From NCBI GenBank assembly GCA_950295325.1, contig OX485809.1:1800001-1864000 (forward strand): a stretch of DNA of 64,000 nucleotides. The letters are read 5' to 3'. Below are positions 39,000 through 49,460 of this stretch, piece by piece. Numbering within the stretch: position 1 is the first letter of the stretch; every line of letters starts with the position of its first letter. Source of the DNA: Polytrichum commune. Taxonomy: Eukaryota; Streptophyta; Polytrichopsida; Polytrichales; Polytrichaceae. The translations under genes and the position numbers were made by a program. The notes beneath the pieces were generated by a model. It saw nothing but the letters and a program-made list of their open reading frames with translations, was not told where the DNA came from and ran no database searches.

Positions 39000-39396
39000 G
39001 TATTCGGTATTTGCGGCGGTATATGCGGGATATGCTATGTCCTGTACCTGTGAGGAATACGGTTGGCAAACAGGAGGGTGGCTTGAGCGCGCTCCGACGA
39101 CTCTCTAGAGCGAACACCTCCCGTCAGCCGCAGAAAAGAGCTCTCCCGTGGGGGGAAAAGCTTTAAGTACCTCCCCCGGTGGTTCAAAATCTCTTGGATG
39201 CTCTTTAAAAAGCGGATTCCCGCCCCCTACCTAGACCTACCAATATGCCATTCCCGCCATGCCATTCCCGCCATGACCAATTATATAAATAGCATTTTGT
39301 ATGCAACATGTATTGCATGCACGCACATTATATTGGAAAAAAATATAAATCGGTCGCACACCTTAGATGTAACCAAGGTCTGAACCACCAAATCTA

Positions 39397-39398
<2 letters not shown>
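39000..39398. other. GC-richer spacer after array A
   Basis: A 240-bp GC-rich stretch carries a duplicated GCCATTCCCGCCAT. No conserved frame was found. It may belong to the element's promoter or leader on the plus strand. Confidence 0.35.
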
Positions 39399-39442
<44 letters not shown>

Positions 39443-39446
39443 TATG
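39399..39446. repeat. (TA)n microsatellite
   Basis: About 20 TA units, briefly interrupted by CA. Confidence 0.9.
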
Positions 39447-39548
39447 TTTCATGATATTTAAATATTATGAATTTTGACATAGAAGATTAAATGATTTGCA
39501 ACCAAGGTGTGAAGTCCAAGTTAATTAACAATTCGTATCTAATGCAAT

Positions 39549-39850
39549 AATGGTATATTTGGTAATTGGAGTCATTTAGTTGATTTTGAGACTATTTAAG
39601 AACGCACTTTAAATTTCAAATATGGACTTGTAATTACAAACTAAAACTTCCATACGTATAGTTTCCAAATCGGATACATCTTATATTAGACATAAAGGCA
39701 TTGAAGGGAACGAAATTATGAAACATAGTTACATGAAAATATTTGCACATGAAATGAGAAATAGACCCCAAAGGAAGGGAACATACCGAGAATTAATGGA
39801 ACTTGAATCAATTCAATGGAAATACCATCCATAACTCTTCTTAACCTTGA
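39549..39850 (+). repeat. Internal inverted copy of the element's right end
   Basis: Read 5' to 3' it matches the minus strand of 50808-50510 over about 300 bp: TGATTTTGAGACTATTTAAG, ACTTGTAATTACAAACTAAA, ATGAAATGAGAAATAG and GAATCAATTCAATGGAA all align. The terminal bases are degenerate (AATGGTATATTT compared with AACACTATATTC). An older nested element or an inverted end duplication would explain it. Confidence 0.75.
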
Positions 39851-40293
39851 TATATAAAAGAAACTAAATATAGAAACTAAATTTATATCACTCAATAAAG
39901 TGGGAGTGGGACTCATGGACCCATGAACAGAAAATCATTGACGCATGAATTAAGGGCCTAAGACATGCAAGTTATAATAATATTAAGTATGGATTGTGTG
40001 AAAAATTTGTATAATAACTATTAAGTTATTATTTCATCAAAACTCTTAAGTTTCAAGTTTTATTAATCACATAAACCAAATTTTTGTCTCAATTCAATTA
40101 ATTTAGAATCTCCAAATGACAATCGGCATGATTCTCAATTATTACGATTGATATGAATCGAATAAAGCAATTTCCAATCCATCGAACATCGGTAGATCAT
40201 TTTGACATGCCCATAGATCACAACATGGCCACATACAAGACTACCATGTAAGATACAAAGATGCAGGGATGTAGAGTTTAGGGTTGGTGATAG

Positions 40294-40320
40294 TGTTTAG
40301 GGTTTAGGGTTTAGGGTTTA
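40294..40320 (+). repeat. Short interstitial telomere-type repeat
   Basis: Three to four direct TTTAGGG units, the plant telomere sequence, lie within the element. Such short arrays are common in plant promoters and repair junctions. Confidence 0.85.
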
Positions 40321-40727
40321 GTGTATTCGACCACGTGGCTGCAATGCACAAGTTCAATCTAAAATGTCCTCAAATGAATGACGATAAACAAAATTCAAGC
40401 ATGTTTACTAAGTTATTGAAGTTAATGTGATAGACGCATCCATTACATATAGGGTTTACAAATCATGAATTTAATGTGAACTCATTACTTATACATTCAA
40501 GTCGTTATAAGTGTTAGATATTGTAGAATGTTTCATTCAATTAATATTTAAGTTGAATTATATATACTATCGTTTATGCTTTTTTTGTATTAAACCTTAG
40601 GGTCCTATTTTTAAAAACAATTAGTGTTAATTCTATAAATGTTCATGGTTTAGGGTTTTAGTTGTACAAGTGTTACTTGTACATTTTGTATAGTTGTTCT
40701 TTTTTAAACCCCCCCACCGAAGGCTGA

Positions 40728-41965
40728 TTTTTCACAAAGGTTTTGCCCGTCCACGTCCAAAAACCTTGAATTGAAAGGCAAAAAAAATTGCAACCCGTCC
40801 CAAAACCGGTAATTATTTCTAAACCAACCCGTCCATGGAAAGGTTAAAGAAAAAACAACCCGTCCCAAAACATGTAATTTCTAAACCAACCCGTCCATGG
40901 AAAGGTTAAAGAAAAAACAACCCGTCCCAAAACATGGAATTTCTAAACCAACCCGTCCATGAAAAGGTTAAAGAGAAAAACCAATTAATAAAGATAAACC
41001 GAAAGATGTTGGCATGTGATTGGTTGCACTTGGAAACAATAGGATCTTGCTTCAATGCCATCAATACTATGTCTTTTTGCTAATTTCAGCTGCCACCACC
41101 AGCATTCCCTCCACGACATTGCCCCCCCCCCAATTTTTTCCATTTGAGTTTTGAAGCTCTTCCCATCGAGCAGGTATTGAAGCTCTTCCCATTAACAAAT
41201 ATGAGTTAGTTAGGTATCTCTTACACACATTCTTTCTATATCTTTTGGGCATGAGGGATTATGAGGTTTTGGGTGAAGGATTTGATTTTTTTTTTTGGAA
41301 CAAGAACTGGTAGGCTTCGCGGTCGAGGAGATTCAACCTACCTTTTTTGTCATGCACTGCAATATGTGAGAGGGGTTTTCCTAAACAAAACCTAATCAAA
41401 AATCATCTACGTACTAGTTTGAAGTTAGAAACTTTAGAAGCTTTGATGCGCATTTCATGTGCAAATATTCCAGTTGAAAACATAAATTGGAATGCAGTGA
41501 TGCTTGTTTGGAGAAACATGAAGGATAGGAGAATTCATCCACTTCTTTGAAGGGTAAGTAGGTATTTATTTTAAATTTTTTGATCATATTCATATATAAT
41601 GATTCTTATTCAATTGCTAAGTGTACCTTCAATTATAATCTTTGACATTATGTTAAAAAGGTTCTAAATTTTGTGGCTGATGAATTAATGTATGCAAGTG
41701 AATCATGCACTTCAATTTGATATTTTGATTGGGTATTAGTGCTTTGATTGCATTATGCTTATATTCACATGTCATATATGACATAATGATATTTATACCA
41801 TTTATGTTTTTGAGACAAAAATTATAAAAACATTATTTTTAGAACCCGTCCAAAATAAATTTGAAATGTCCAAAAACCGGTTCATTTTCTAAGAACCCGT
41901 CCACTGGAAATGATTTTTTTTAATGAACATGTCCCTAGACATGTTAGGGACCTTGTGAAAAACCA
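40728..41965. mobile_element. Nested hAT-type remnant
   Basis: The two ends share an inverted TTTTTCACAAAGG motif (about 40728-40740 and 41952-41964), and AACCCGTCC motifs are clustered inside both ends, as hAT subterminal motifs often are. Near the left end, units starting at 40791, 40856 and 40918 make a 62-65 bp tandem repeat. A hAT dimerisation-domain fragment lies at 41347-41550. The exact borders and target duplication are not resolved. Confidence 0.55.
41347..41550 (+). pseudogene. hAT transposase C-terminal (dimerisation domain) fragment
   Basis: The frame reads ICERGFPKQNLIKNHLRTSL, then KLETLEALMRISCANIPVE and NAVMLVWRNMKDRR before a stop. ERGFxxQNxIK, followed by ETLEALMRI, is the signature of the hAT dimerisation region in ZNF862-like transposases. 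Upstream catalytic parts are absent, so this is a dead exon. Confidence 0.8.
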
Positions 41966-42713
41966 CCACTGCCCCTACCCCCCTTCATCTACCCATATCT
42001 ACCCATCCCATCCCACCCATCCCCCTCACACCCTCCCATCCCCACCCATTCCCCTCTCCTCATCCCTTCCCATCCCCCTCTCCTCATCCCTGCCCATCCC
42101 CCTCTCCTCATCCCTTCCCATCTCCCATGCTCATCCCTTCCCATCCCATCCATGTTAAGCGCGGTCCAGTGGAGGGATGCCACATGGCAGCCGCAGGGAA
42201 ACCCTAGCGGTGCCGGCTACCTCCCCGCGCCCCTCCTCCTCATTCTCATTCCCAACAGAGAGAGGAGGAGCGAAGTAGAGCGGAGCGAAGCTCTGGCAAA
42301 ATTTAGAATGCTTTAGTTTATGTGTTTTTTTCGCATCTTAGGAGTCGCATATTTCTCTTCAGTTTGGAACGAATCTGATTAGAGAGCTTCAGAGTTGTGC
42401 GCATCAGGAGTAGAGAGCTTGTGAGCTTGTGCAGGTTGCAAGCTTTCTTTTTTTTGTTGTTTTTGTGAGCTTCATAGTTGCAAGTTCGGAGAAGACAGCT
42501 TGAAGTTTGTAGGCTTCAGAGTTGCAAGCTGTGTTTTAGTGGTTGTTTTTGTGAGCTTGATAGTTGCAAGCTTGGAAGAAGGAAGCTTGATGGTTGCAAG
42601 ATTGCAATTTCAGTGCACAAGAGTAGTTGCTAGGGTTTAGGTCTCATTCAATTGCATACAAGGAGTGTTCCAAAATTTTCAGCAAGAAGAAACAAGGTCA
42701 AGCACATTGCAAT
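41966..42713 (+). promoter_or_regulatory. Putative promoter and untranslated first exon of the cargo gene
   Basis: A C-rich low-complexity block (41972-42150, units such as CTCCTCATCCCTTCCCATCC) is followed by a GC-rich stretch and then repeated GAGCTT and TTGCAAGCTT motifs (42390-42600). A donor-like AAT|GTGAGT at 42714 pairs with the acceptor TTTTGCAG before the ATG at 43579, giving an 865-bp leader intron. No TATA box is certain. Confidence 0.4.
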
Positions 42714-42986
42714 GTGAGTGAAGTAATCCTTCTAAACTCGCTTCCCAAACATTCTGAATTTCTGCATTGTTGAATTCCATGGGTTCTGTTTGTATTGTCA
42801 ACTTCTTTAGCATGAGATCTGGCATGTTGTGTATGCTTTATGAATTCTGCATTGATTTGGTTTGAGTATCCTGGTTCTGATCCAGTGTTGCAGGCACGAA
42901 CGCAAGCATTCTTCAGAGCTGAAGTGTATACGCATACGCATACATATACATATACGTACATGTACGGACAAAACGCTCTCAAGAAG

Positions 42987-43545
42987 TTCACATTTACGAA
43001 CGAGCGTTCGTAAATGTGAACACAACCTGCAAACCAGAGTTGTTGTGACCCCTCCCAGTCCATATGTTTACGAACGCACGTTCGTAAACACGCAACCCAT
43101 CCTCTTTTCATGTGTTTATGAACGCGCGTTCGTAAACACCCACCCCTAAACCCCTAAATTTTACGAACGCACGTTCGTAAACAAGGAATACATAATAGTC
43201 TGAGTATTTACGAACGCACGTTCGTAAGCACATAATCCCTGCCCATACCTCATTATACGAACGAGCGTTCGTAAATGACTGCCTTGTGCCCGTCAAAAGA
43301 TTTACGAACGTGCGTTCGTAAACACATGTTGAACAAATTGAAGATATAAATCAGTATAAGTCACAACAGAACAAAATAATATAAACACATTGGTATTTAA
43401 AACACGCAAACATCTAAAGCGAAAAGAACAGCCTCTCAAACATAACACATTTACGAACGTACGTTCGTAAATATCTCAACAACTATTGTTCAAAATATTT
43501 GAAAATTGTAGAACTCTGTCTGCTAAATACGAACGCTCGCTCGTA
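42987..43545. repeat. Palindrome group B: nine copies in the leader intron of the cargo gene
   Basis: Copies start near 42993, 43067, 43115, 43160, 43207, 43254, 43301, 43450 and 43528, about 45-75 bp apart for the first seven. The first is extended to a perfect 34-bp palindrome (42987-43020, arms TTCACATTTACGAACG). Centres are AG, CA, CG, TG, TA and CT. Unlike array A, the spacers are unrelated to one another. Confidence 0.93.
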
Positions 43546-44874
43546 AATACGATCCTGACTACTTATGTTGTTTTGCAGATGGCCATCCCTAACAGAAGCG
43601 CGATAGAGATGTTCGGACAGAAGTTGGAGAGTGTCCCAGAGTCAGTGACAGACGACAATGGGAATGACAATTATGTCCCACAGGAGGACTTCATGAAAGA
43701 GTGGACGGCGCTTCCAGAGATGTTAGAGGATGGAACATTCGTCCTCCGCTTCGTCTACCAGCTCAATACCAACGACGATGAACCAGAGCAGTGGGTGCAG
43801 ATGGCAACATGGGAGATAGATTCCGTGGAGGCACAGGGCAATTACGTAATCCTCAACATGAAGTACAACAATGACCACGTCAACGTGTTGCTGGACTACT
43901 TGGCATACACCTTCTCCCACAACTACGCGCAGATGCATGTTAAAGAGGAGGGAAAGCGTTTCGACCTGCCAAAACTCTTCACAAGATATAGCCTAAGTCA
44001 ACATTGGACAGCAAGGAAATTGACCGCTTTGTGCTTGAACATCTCCAAGACCAACAGTGCTGTGTTGGAGGCCAACAAGAAGAAGAAGAGTCCCAAGAAA
44101 CCAACGCAATCCGGTGCAGGCGGATCCAGAAGTGCTCCGCGGCCTGTTCCCACTGCGAGCAGATTGACCGAAGGTACGAGCAGACATTCCACTCCTTCGA
44201 AGAGAACGAGGGACGACATGGAGAAGTCTGGCGTAACTGAGGGCGCAGAGGTCAGTTCCCCGCCAGTCATGCCGGCTCCTTTGCAGAAAGGAGAGGTACC
44301 GGACGGTGCGAAGGCCACGCGCATCCTTCGAGATTTTAACAGTTACTCGAAGGACTGCTGGCCAATGGGTCGATTTTTCACATTCAACGTCGACTGCTTC
44401 AAATGTGAAAAATCTCCAAACAAGTGGGTAGTGAGGTCACGGGAGACCGGGGGTGTGAAGTGGCAGTTGAATAACCTCTACAACAACGTCAAGTGGGACA
44501 GGCAAACAGTTTGTGTGATGCCAAAGGGCTTCACTACCCGTCCCACGGAGAGGGATTGGCCACGAATCCTCAACGGAGATTTCTGGATCATCGACGGACA
44601 GCACAGCTTGGAGGCTGCTAAGATTGTTCTGAATGACGACGCCTTCCAGCACGAGCTGAAGGGCGACTTGCGCTATTGGAAGTCGTTTCTGGTGTAGTCA
44701 GACGACTGGGAGAAGCTCCGCAAAATATCAACGTATTTGAATAGCGGAAACAAGACGAAAGCTTTTGAGGCGTCATGGGCTGCGAATATTGTTGCTGCAA
44801 GAGACGTCTGGGTGGCACACGGTAGCCCCCCTAAGGAGAGGGAGAACGCCAAGAAACCTTCTCCACAGTGGAAG

Positions 44875-45042
44875 GTAAGTTTACGAACGTGCGTTCGTAA
44901 ACATCATCTCAATATTTCCTTTCTTGTTTGCATTTTACGAGCGTGCGTTCGTAAACATCAATTCAATATTTCCTTTCTTGTTTGCATTTTACGAACGTGC
45001 GTTCGTATTTTACTCTTGACTGACATCCATTTTAATATGCAG
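44875..45042 (+). repeat. 168-bp intron built of three palindrome units (54-bp period)
   Basis: Donor GAAG|GTAAGT and acceptor AATATGCAG border an intron with palindromes at 44880, 44934 and 44988. The unit repeats every 54 bp, spacer included (CATCAATTCAATATTTCC). The intron is a multiple of three and has no stop in the host frame, so retention would add 56 residues with the peptide LRTCVRK repeated. Confidence 0.85.
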
Positions 45043-46368
45043 GCGTTCTGCGACGCTATGGTGGACAAATTCTCCTCCATCGACATGAAGTCTACTTCAA
45101 CCAAGTCGGTGCTGGAGTTGAAAGGTGAGCTCAGGCTCATATGTTGTACAACAGACACCTGGGATTTATGGACCCAGTTTTTTGACTCCCACACGTCGGG
45201 AGATTTAACCAACCCCGACACGGAGGAGAAGTACAATGCCGTTGAGAACTTCGAGTGCCCCCCGCTGCTCAGGGAGTTCTTCAGACCCCTCCAAGGGCTG
45301 ACAGAATCGGAGTTGAAGCGATGCGCCGTGCACGCTCTAATGAAAACAGAGGGAAGGAAACTTCCCTATCCAAAAATATTTTTGAAGAGATCCAAGCACA
45401 AGCCCGGGACGTACTCCATCAAGGAGTGGTGCGAGCATCGAAAGCTGAAGACAGCAGCAATGAGGGAATTGAGCGCACTGGCACCTCAATACCAAATCTT
45501 CGACGTCGACGGCGACGTGAAGTGGAATCACTGGAAGGTGTTCAAGCAAGCCTTTAATATTAGAGGCCCCTCAATGCAAAGTCTGGTCAGGGAGCACGCC
45601 GCATCTTTGAAACTGAAGGGCAACAAACGGACTAAGAAGTCCGAGACGGATGCCCAGGAGGTGGGCCTTTATAAAAAAAAATTGGAGAGGAAGAGGACAG
45701 CAACATTCGAAGGAGTGGCGAGGTTTTGCACTGTCACCACCGGCCTGGAGAGGACCACATTCTCTAAGTGGGATGGTAGCTTCACCAGGGCGGATATTAG
45801 GGAGGACCGACGGGGATGCCCATTTGCCCTGATCGATTTCAGGAGCATCCCGGGTGCGTCGAGCCGCGGGACAAAGGACCTGCCATTCTACAACCCATTC
45901 ATGGCCAAGTTCATGGAGTACAAATCTCCTGCCATGAAGGAGCCCCACGTTTGGCTATGGATTGTCGAGCACGAGAGGCTGTCGGAAATTCTGGAACTGT
46001 ACGAGAAGACCATCAAGTTCGAGTACAGTATTTACCACAACACCTATGTTCCCACCAAGACAGAAGGGATCGTTGTAATCAACGAGGCCAGGGGAAACAA
46101 GCAGGTGGGAGCAGTCAGCCTCGTCTTCCTGACCTTCAACCAGCTAAGGGATGGGAGGGTCCCTATCAAGGCTAGCAATGTATTCAAGAAGATATACAAC
46201 ATCCCGCACCCACCTCCCAAAGATCTATTCCAGGAGACGTTATTTACTGTCATTCCCGCAGTTGAACTCAGGCTGGAATTCTACATATCCATTCTCCAGA
46301 GTTTGACAACCCATGGAGAGACGGTGTACAGCGTATACGGGGGCAGCAAGTTTTTGTACGCGGCCATG

Positions 46369-46591
46369 GTAAGCCCACTCTCATTTGTTTACGAACGTTC
46401 ATTCGTAATGTTCATTGGTCTATTAGTCTTAGTAATACTAGTTATCATACTAAGCTTGACGTTTACGAACGCACGTTCGTAAAGACCAAGGTCTGCACCT
46501 GAAATAATAGGTTAGACATGAAGTCATTGGGATTGCTGACTTTTACGAACGCACGTTCGTATTTGCTGACATGTTCTAGTTTATGCTACAG
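46369..46591 (+). repeat. Intron of the cargo gene with three palindromes
   Basis: Donor CCATG|GTAAGC and acceptor TGCTACAG. Palindromes lie at 46387 (degenerate), 46462 and 46542. In-frame stops make this intron necessary for the downstream coding part. Confidence 0.8.
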
Positions 46592-47574
46592 ATGCTTGGC
46601 TTGGTCGTCAATTCCTATCTGGACGCAACCGACGAAAAGGAGTACAAGCGTCACAGGGCAAAGGCGTCAATGATGGACCTGGGTGACATGAGTGGCCCCA
46701 GGACAGACTTCAGCTTGCCATCGGAGGGGGGAACGCCGGTAATTGACACGGATGATGACGAGCCCACCCCCTCAGCTAACCTTGAAGCGATCATCCAGTC
46801 GTTGGATGTCACTCCTCTGCTGTTACTGCCGCCATCAAGACTGCCTTCAGACCCCCATGGGACTCCTGGGGGCTACACCGGGTCGTCTGCTGGGGCAACC
46901 CAAGATGTCGCCCCCGCAAGAGTATCTGGACTGGATCCCTTCGGCACACCTGGGGGATGCTCGACGTCGGGGTCTCCCAGGACCTCCTCGGTGCCAAAGA
47001 TGGAGACACTCGACCTCCTCGACCAACGGTCGCGTCCATCCTTGGACCTCTTCAGGAACACGAGGAGGAGGATGAAAAAGACGCCCTACGTGGAGCTGCC
47101 GCCGGGGGCAATTATCGATGTGTCCGACGAGGACGAGGGGGACATGGACATCATGTCCGAGCTGGGGGTGGAGTACGACAGGAACAAGCGGGTGAAGGAG
47201 GAATCCCTCACAGTTGCCGAGCTCAACTCCAAGCTGGAGTAGAAGATGAAGGAGGAAATGGCGGCAGCGCAGGAGGAGAGCGCCAGACAAATGGCGAGGC
47301 TGGAGAAGGAGCTCAGGGATTCCGCCGCAAAGACAGACGCCATCTTCGAGATGTTGAGAAGCATGCAGAGCATGTCTGCTCCGGTGCAACAGCCCTACCC
47401 CTATCCCCCTGTAGGACACCCCTCACAGTCCTCTTCGCCAGGAATGTACCAAGCAGGGCCATCCCACCCCCGAGCGCATCCAACACCGGCTGGAAGTCCC
47501 TTTCCACCTGAACTGGCAACAACGGCAGCGCCTTCGCAGGATGCGGTCTCTGCGGCGATAAGAGAGGACGAAGA

Positions 47575-48069
47575 TTTACGAACGCGCGTTCGTGAATCTT
47601 CAGGTGCGGCAGTCCTCACCCCTCCCCCATCAAGGGTAGGACTGCCCTCAACTGCAGACAGGGTAGTTGCTAGGAGGGGCGATGACACTGCGGAACACAC
47701 TGACATGCTCATTGTGGAGGACACGCAGGGGAGCCCCAATGATGCGGCATGTATCGCGTGCATGGATGTGGAGAGCCCTGACCATTGTCAGCATCCTTCT
47801 GCGCGGATGGAGGATGTCCGCATGGAGACTCTCGACCTGGGCGGGGACGAAGACGAAGCGGATCTCATCGAACAGACCCAGGCGTCCCAGGCTGGCCATG
47901 CACCAGAGGCCATGGAGGCAGAGGCAGCTGCTCTGATGGAGGTTACGAACGCGCGTTCGTTAATCGAAGAGGAGGGAACTGCTCGGTCCAGTGCCGCTGC
48001 CCCTCCCCCCGATGACGAGGTAACTCATCTCTGAGAATACCTCTCATTTTACGAACGCGCGTTCGTAAC
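47575..48069 (+). repeat. Palindromes in the last coding exon and at the gene's end
   Basis: Copies at 47575 and 47943 lie in the coding frame, encoding LRTRVRES and VTNARS. The first is extended by flanking AAGATT/AATCTT. A third at 48048 starts 13 bases after the stop codon. All have a CG centre. Neither coding copy shifts the frame. Confidence 0.88.
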
Positions 48070-48330
48070 CAACTAACCCCCTCGTTTGTTATTGGCGCTT
48101 CATGTCCGGCGGCATCAGGAGGCCCGCGCGAGCCTTTTCTGCGTGACACCCTAGGCCTGCCAGTTTTGTAGGACAATTTTGTAGGACACGGAAATTGTGA
48201 TAGATTATCACATGAGGCATTTGTAAATATTCAACGGATTAAATATATGAGCAGTTTATCTCTGCATCGGATTTTCCCAATTTTGTGCATCGTCTATTCA
48301 ATCCCTGTGTTGTGAATGGTCTGGCGTCTC

Positions 48331-48634
48331 TATAAACTCTTGCATGCCCCTTCCTCAATCACGAACGCTCGTTCGTAAATGTGTGCGACCCAGTGTCCAC
48401 CTCCTTCACGAACGAGCGTTCGTAGATTATGCCTGTAATCTCACTCATGAACGAACGTTCGTAAATGACGCGCGCCGCCACCCACAGCCCTCATTCACGA
48501 ACGCGCGTTCGGAAGTGTGCCTCTGAGCGCATTCGCATTGCACTCTAAACCCTCGCTCCCTCGTCATTCCCTTAATGCAATTTTAATTTATTTATTGGAC
48601 CATATCATTGAACTAGTTAAATTGTTAATCACAG
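48331..48634 (+). promoter_or_regulatory. TATA box and palindrome-bearing leader of the phosphatase gene
   Basis: TATAAA at 48331-48336 is followed by four palindromes at about 48359, 48405, 48446 and 48494. If transcription starts about 30 bases after the TATA box, all four are in the 5' leader. An AT-rich stretch ending TTAATCACAG (48634) is a probable leader or first intron. The first coding exon could not be placed. Confidence 0.5.
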
Positions 48635-49402
48635 GACCCCACGAAGTTAAATCGCAACCCGTCGGCGAGTGGGCCTCAGACCCGTCACAAGCCCTTCCTG
48701 GTTCTTGACCTTAACGGGGTGTTGTGTCACACCCAACACATCCCCAAGGTCCCCACCCGTTCCTTCCGCCAACCCGACGAGATGGACTACGATGGCCAGC
48801 TCGACACTCTGATAAACCGCAAGGCCGTCCGCGCCCGTCCAGGCGTGCGGGACTTCCTTCGAGAGGTGCTCGACCTCTTTCACGTGGTCGTCTGGAGCTC
48901 CATGATCATGGAGAACACGGAGGCCATCGTCGACTTCCTCTTTCGTGGCCTCCCGAGACCATGCCTCGTCCTCGGCCAAGATGCGTGCGACGATCTAGTC
49001 GACGAGAAGGGGTTTCCCGTGCCCAAGTTCGGTGGTCGAGGAGGGGGACAACAGTTCCTCAAGGTCCTCCGGTCCAGGTTGTGGCAAGGCATCCCCATTC
49101 TCGAGGGGGTCCCCCACGGACACTGGCTTACGCCGGAGAACACCCTCCTCGTCGACGACAGCCCAACGAAGAGCGTCCTCAATCCCCCGGGCACCGTCGT
49201 CTTCCCCGACACTTGGACCGGCGATAGGAAAGATACCTTTTTGGTCGATAAGCTAGCACCTTATCTTAGAATGCTAGTGCTCCACCCCGGGAGCATCCCC
49301 AATTTTGTTAGGTCCAACCCCATCGGCAACGCCGCGCTTAGTCCCCGCGACAATGTATATAAGAGCATCGTGCGGCTTGCAAAAATCAATAAATTGATTT
49401 GA
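48635..49402 (+). CDS. FCP1/NIF-type HAD phosphatase, main exon (5' partial)
   Basis: The frame opens right after a splice acceptor and runs to TGA at 49400. It contains motif I as FLVLDLNGVLCHTQ (DxN where phosphatases have DxD), motif II as VVVWSSMIMENTEAIVDFL, and motif III as LLVDDSPTKSVLNPPGTVVF, all in family order and spacing. FCP1-like enzymes remove phosphate from Ser in RNA polymerase II tails and other proteins; many plant paralogues also have DLNG. There is no in-frame ATG before motif I, so an upstream exon is needed. The gene lies inside the transposon, so it is probably captured or long-resident cargo. Whether the D-to-N change leaves activity is unknown. Confidence 0.8.
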   Translation, partial: DPTKLNRNPSASGPQTRHKPFLVLDLNGVLCHTQHIPKVPTRSFRQPDEMDYDGQLDTLINRKAVRARPGVRDFLREVLDLFHVVVWSSMIMENTEAIVDFLFRGLPRPCLVLGQDACDDLVDEKGFPVPKFGGRGGGQQFLKVLRSRLWQGIPILEGVPHGHWLTPENTLLVDDSPTKSVLNPPGTVVFPDTWTGDRKDTFLVDKLAPYLRMLVLHPGSIPNFVRSNPIGNAALSPRDNVYKSIVRLAKINKLI

Positions 49403-49460
49403 ATTGCCACCGTGTATTTGTTTGTTTCCATGTGGATCACATTTCTAATTCCTTTTTTGG

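Larger units (their letters stand above)
43579..48034 (+). pseudogene. Large cargo gene with DGQHR/ParB-like motif, two in-frame TAG codons
   Basis: Exons 43579-44874, 45043-46368 and 46592-48034 join in phase 0 to 1354 codons. The frame is open except for TAG at 44695 (codon 373, in KSFLV*SDDWEKL) and at 47240 (codon 1091, in LNSKLE*KMKEEM). Each is one base change from a sense codon (TGG and CAG would fit). Residues 335-350 read FWIIDGQHSLEAAK, the nucleotide-binding-like motif of DGQHR and ParB/sulfiredoxin folds. An Arg/Ser/Pro-rich linker precedes it (about 175-240). The middle part (435-870) is compact and charged. The C-terminal part is Pro/Ser/acidic with a short coiled coil (KMKEEMAAAQEESARQMARL). 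The strong frame conservation says the loss is recent, if it is a loss. Function is unknown; DNA binding or NTP handling is a guess. Confidence 0.65.

Noticed and set aside
41989-42183. Gly/Arg/Trp-rich minus-strand open frame
   Set aside because: It arises from the C-rich low-complexity repeat and has no independent support.
43579-44697. Bacterial contamination, suggested by the ParB-like DGQHS motif
   Set aside because: The gene has spliceosomal introns, continues into plant-type transposon sequence, and shares palindromes with the plant DDE-like gene region.
44695-47242. Three separate genes split by the TAG codons
   Set aside because: The frame continues directly across both TAG codons with no new start context, promoter or spacing, so one interrupted gene is simpler.
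47246-47511. Alternative-frame Gly/Glu/Arg-rich protein over the cargo gene
   Set aside because: GC-rich codon bias of the real frame opens the others; the real frame is continuous with upstream exons and has a coiled coil.
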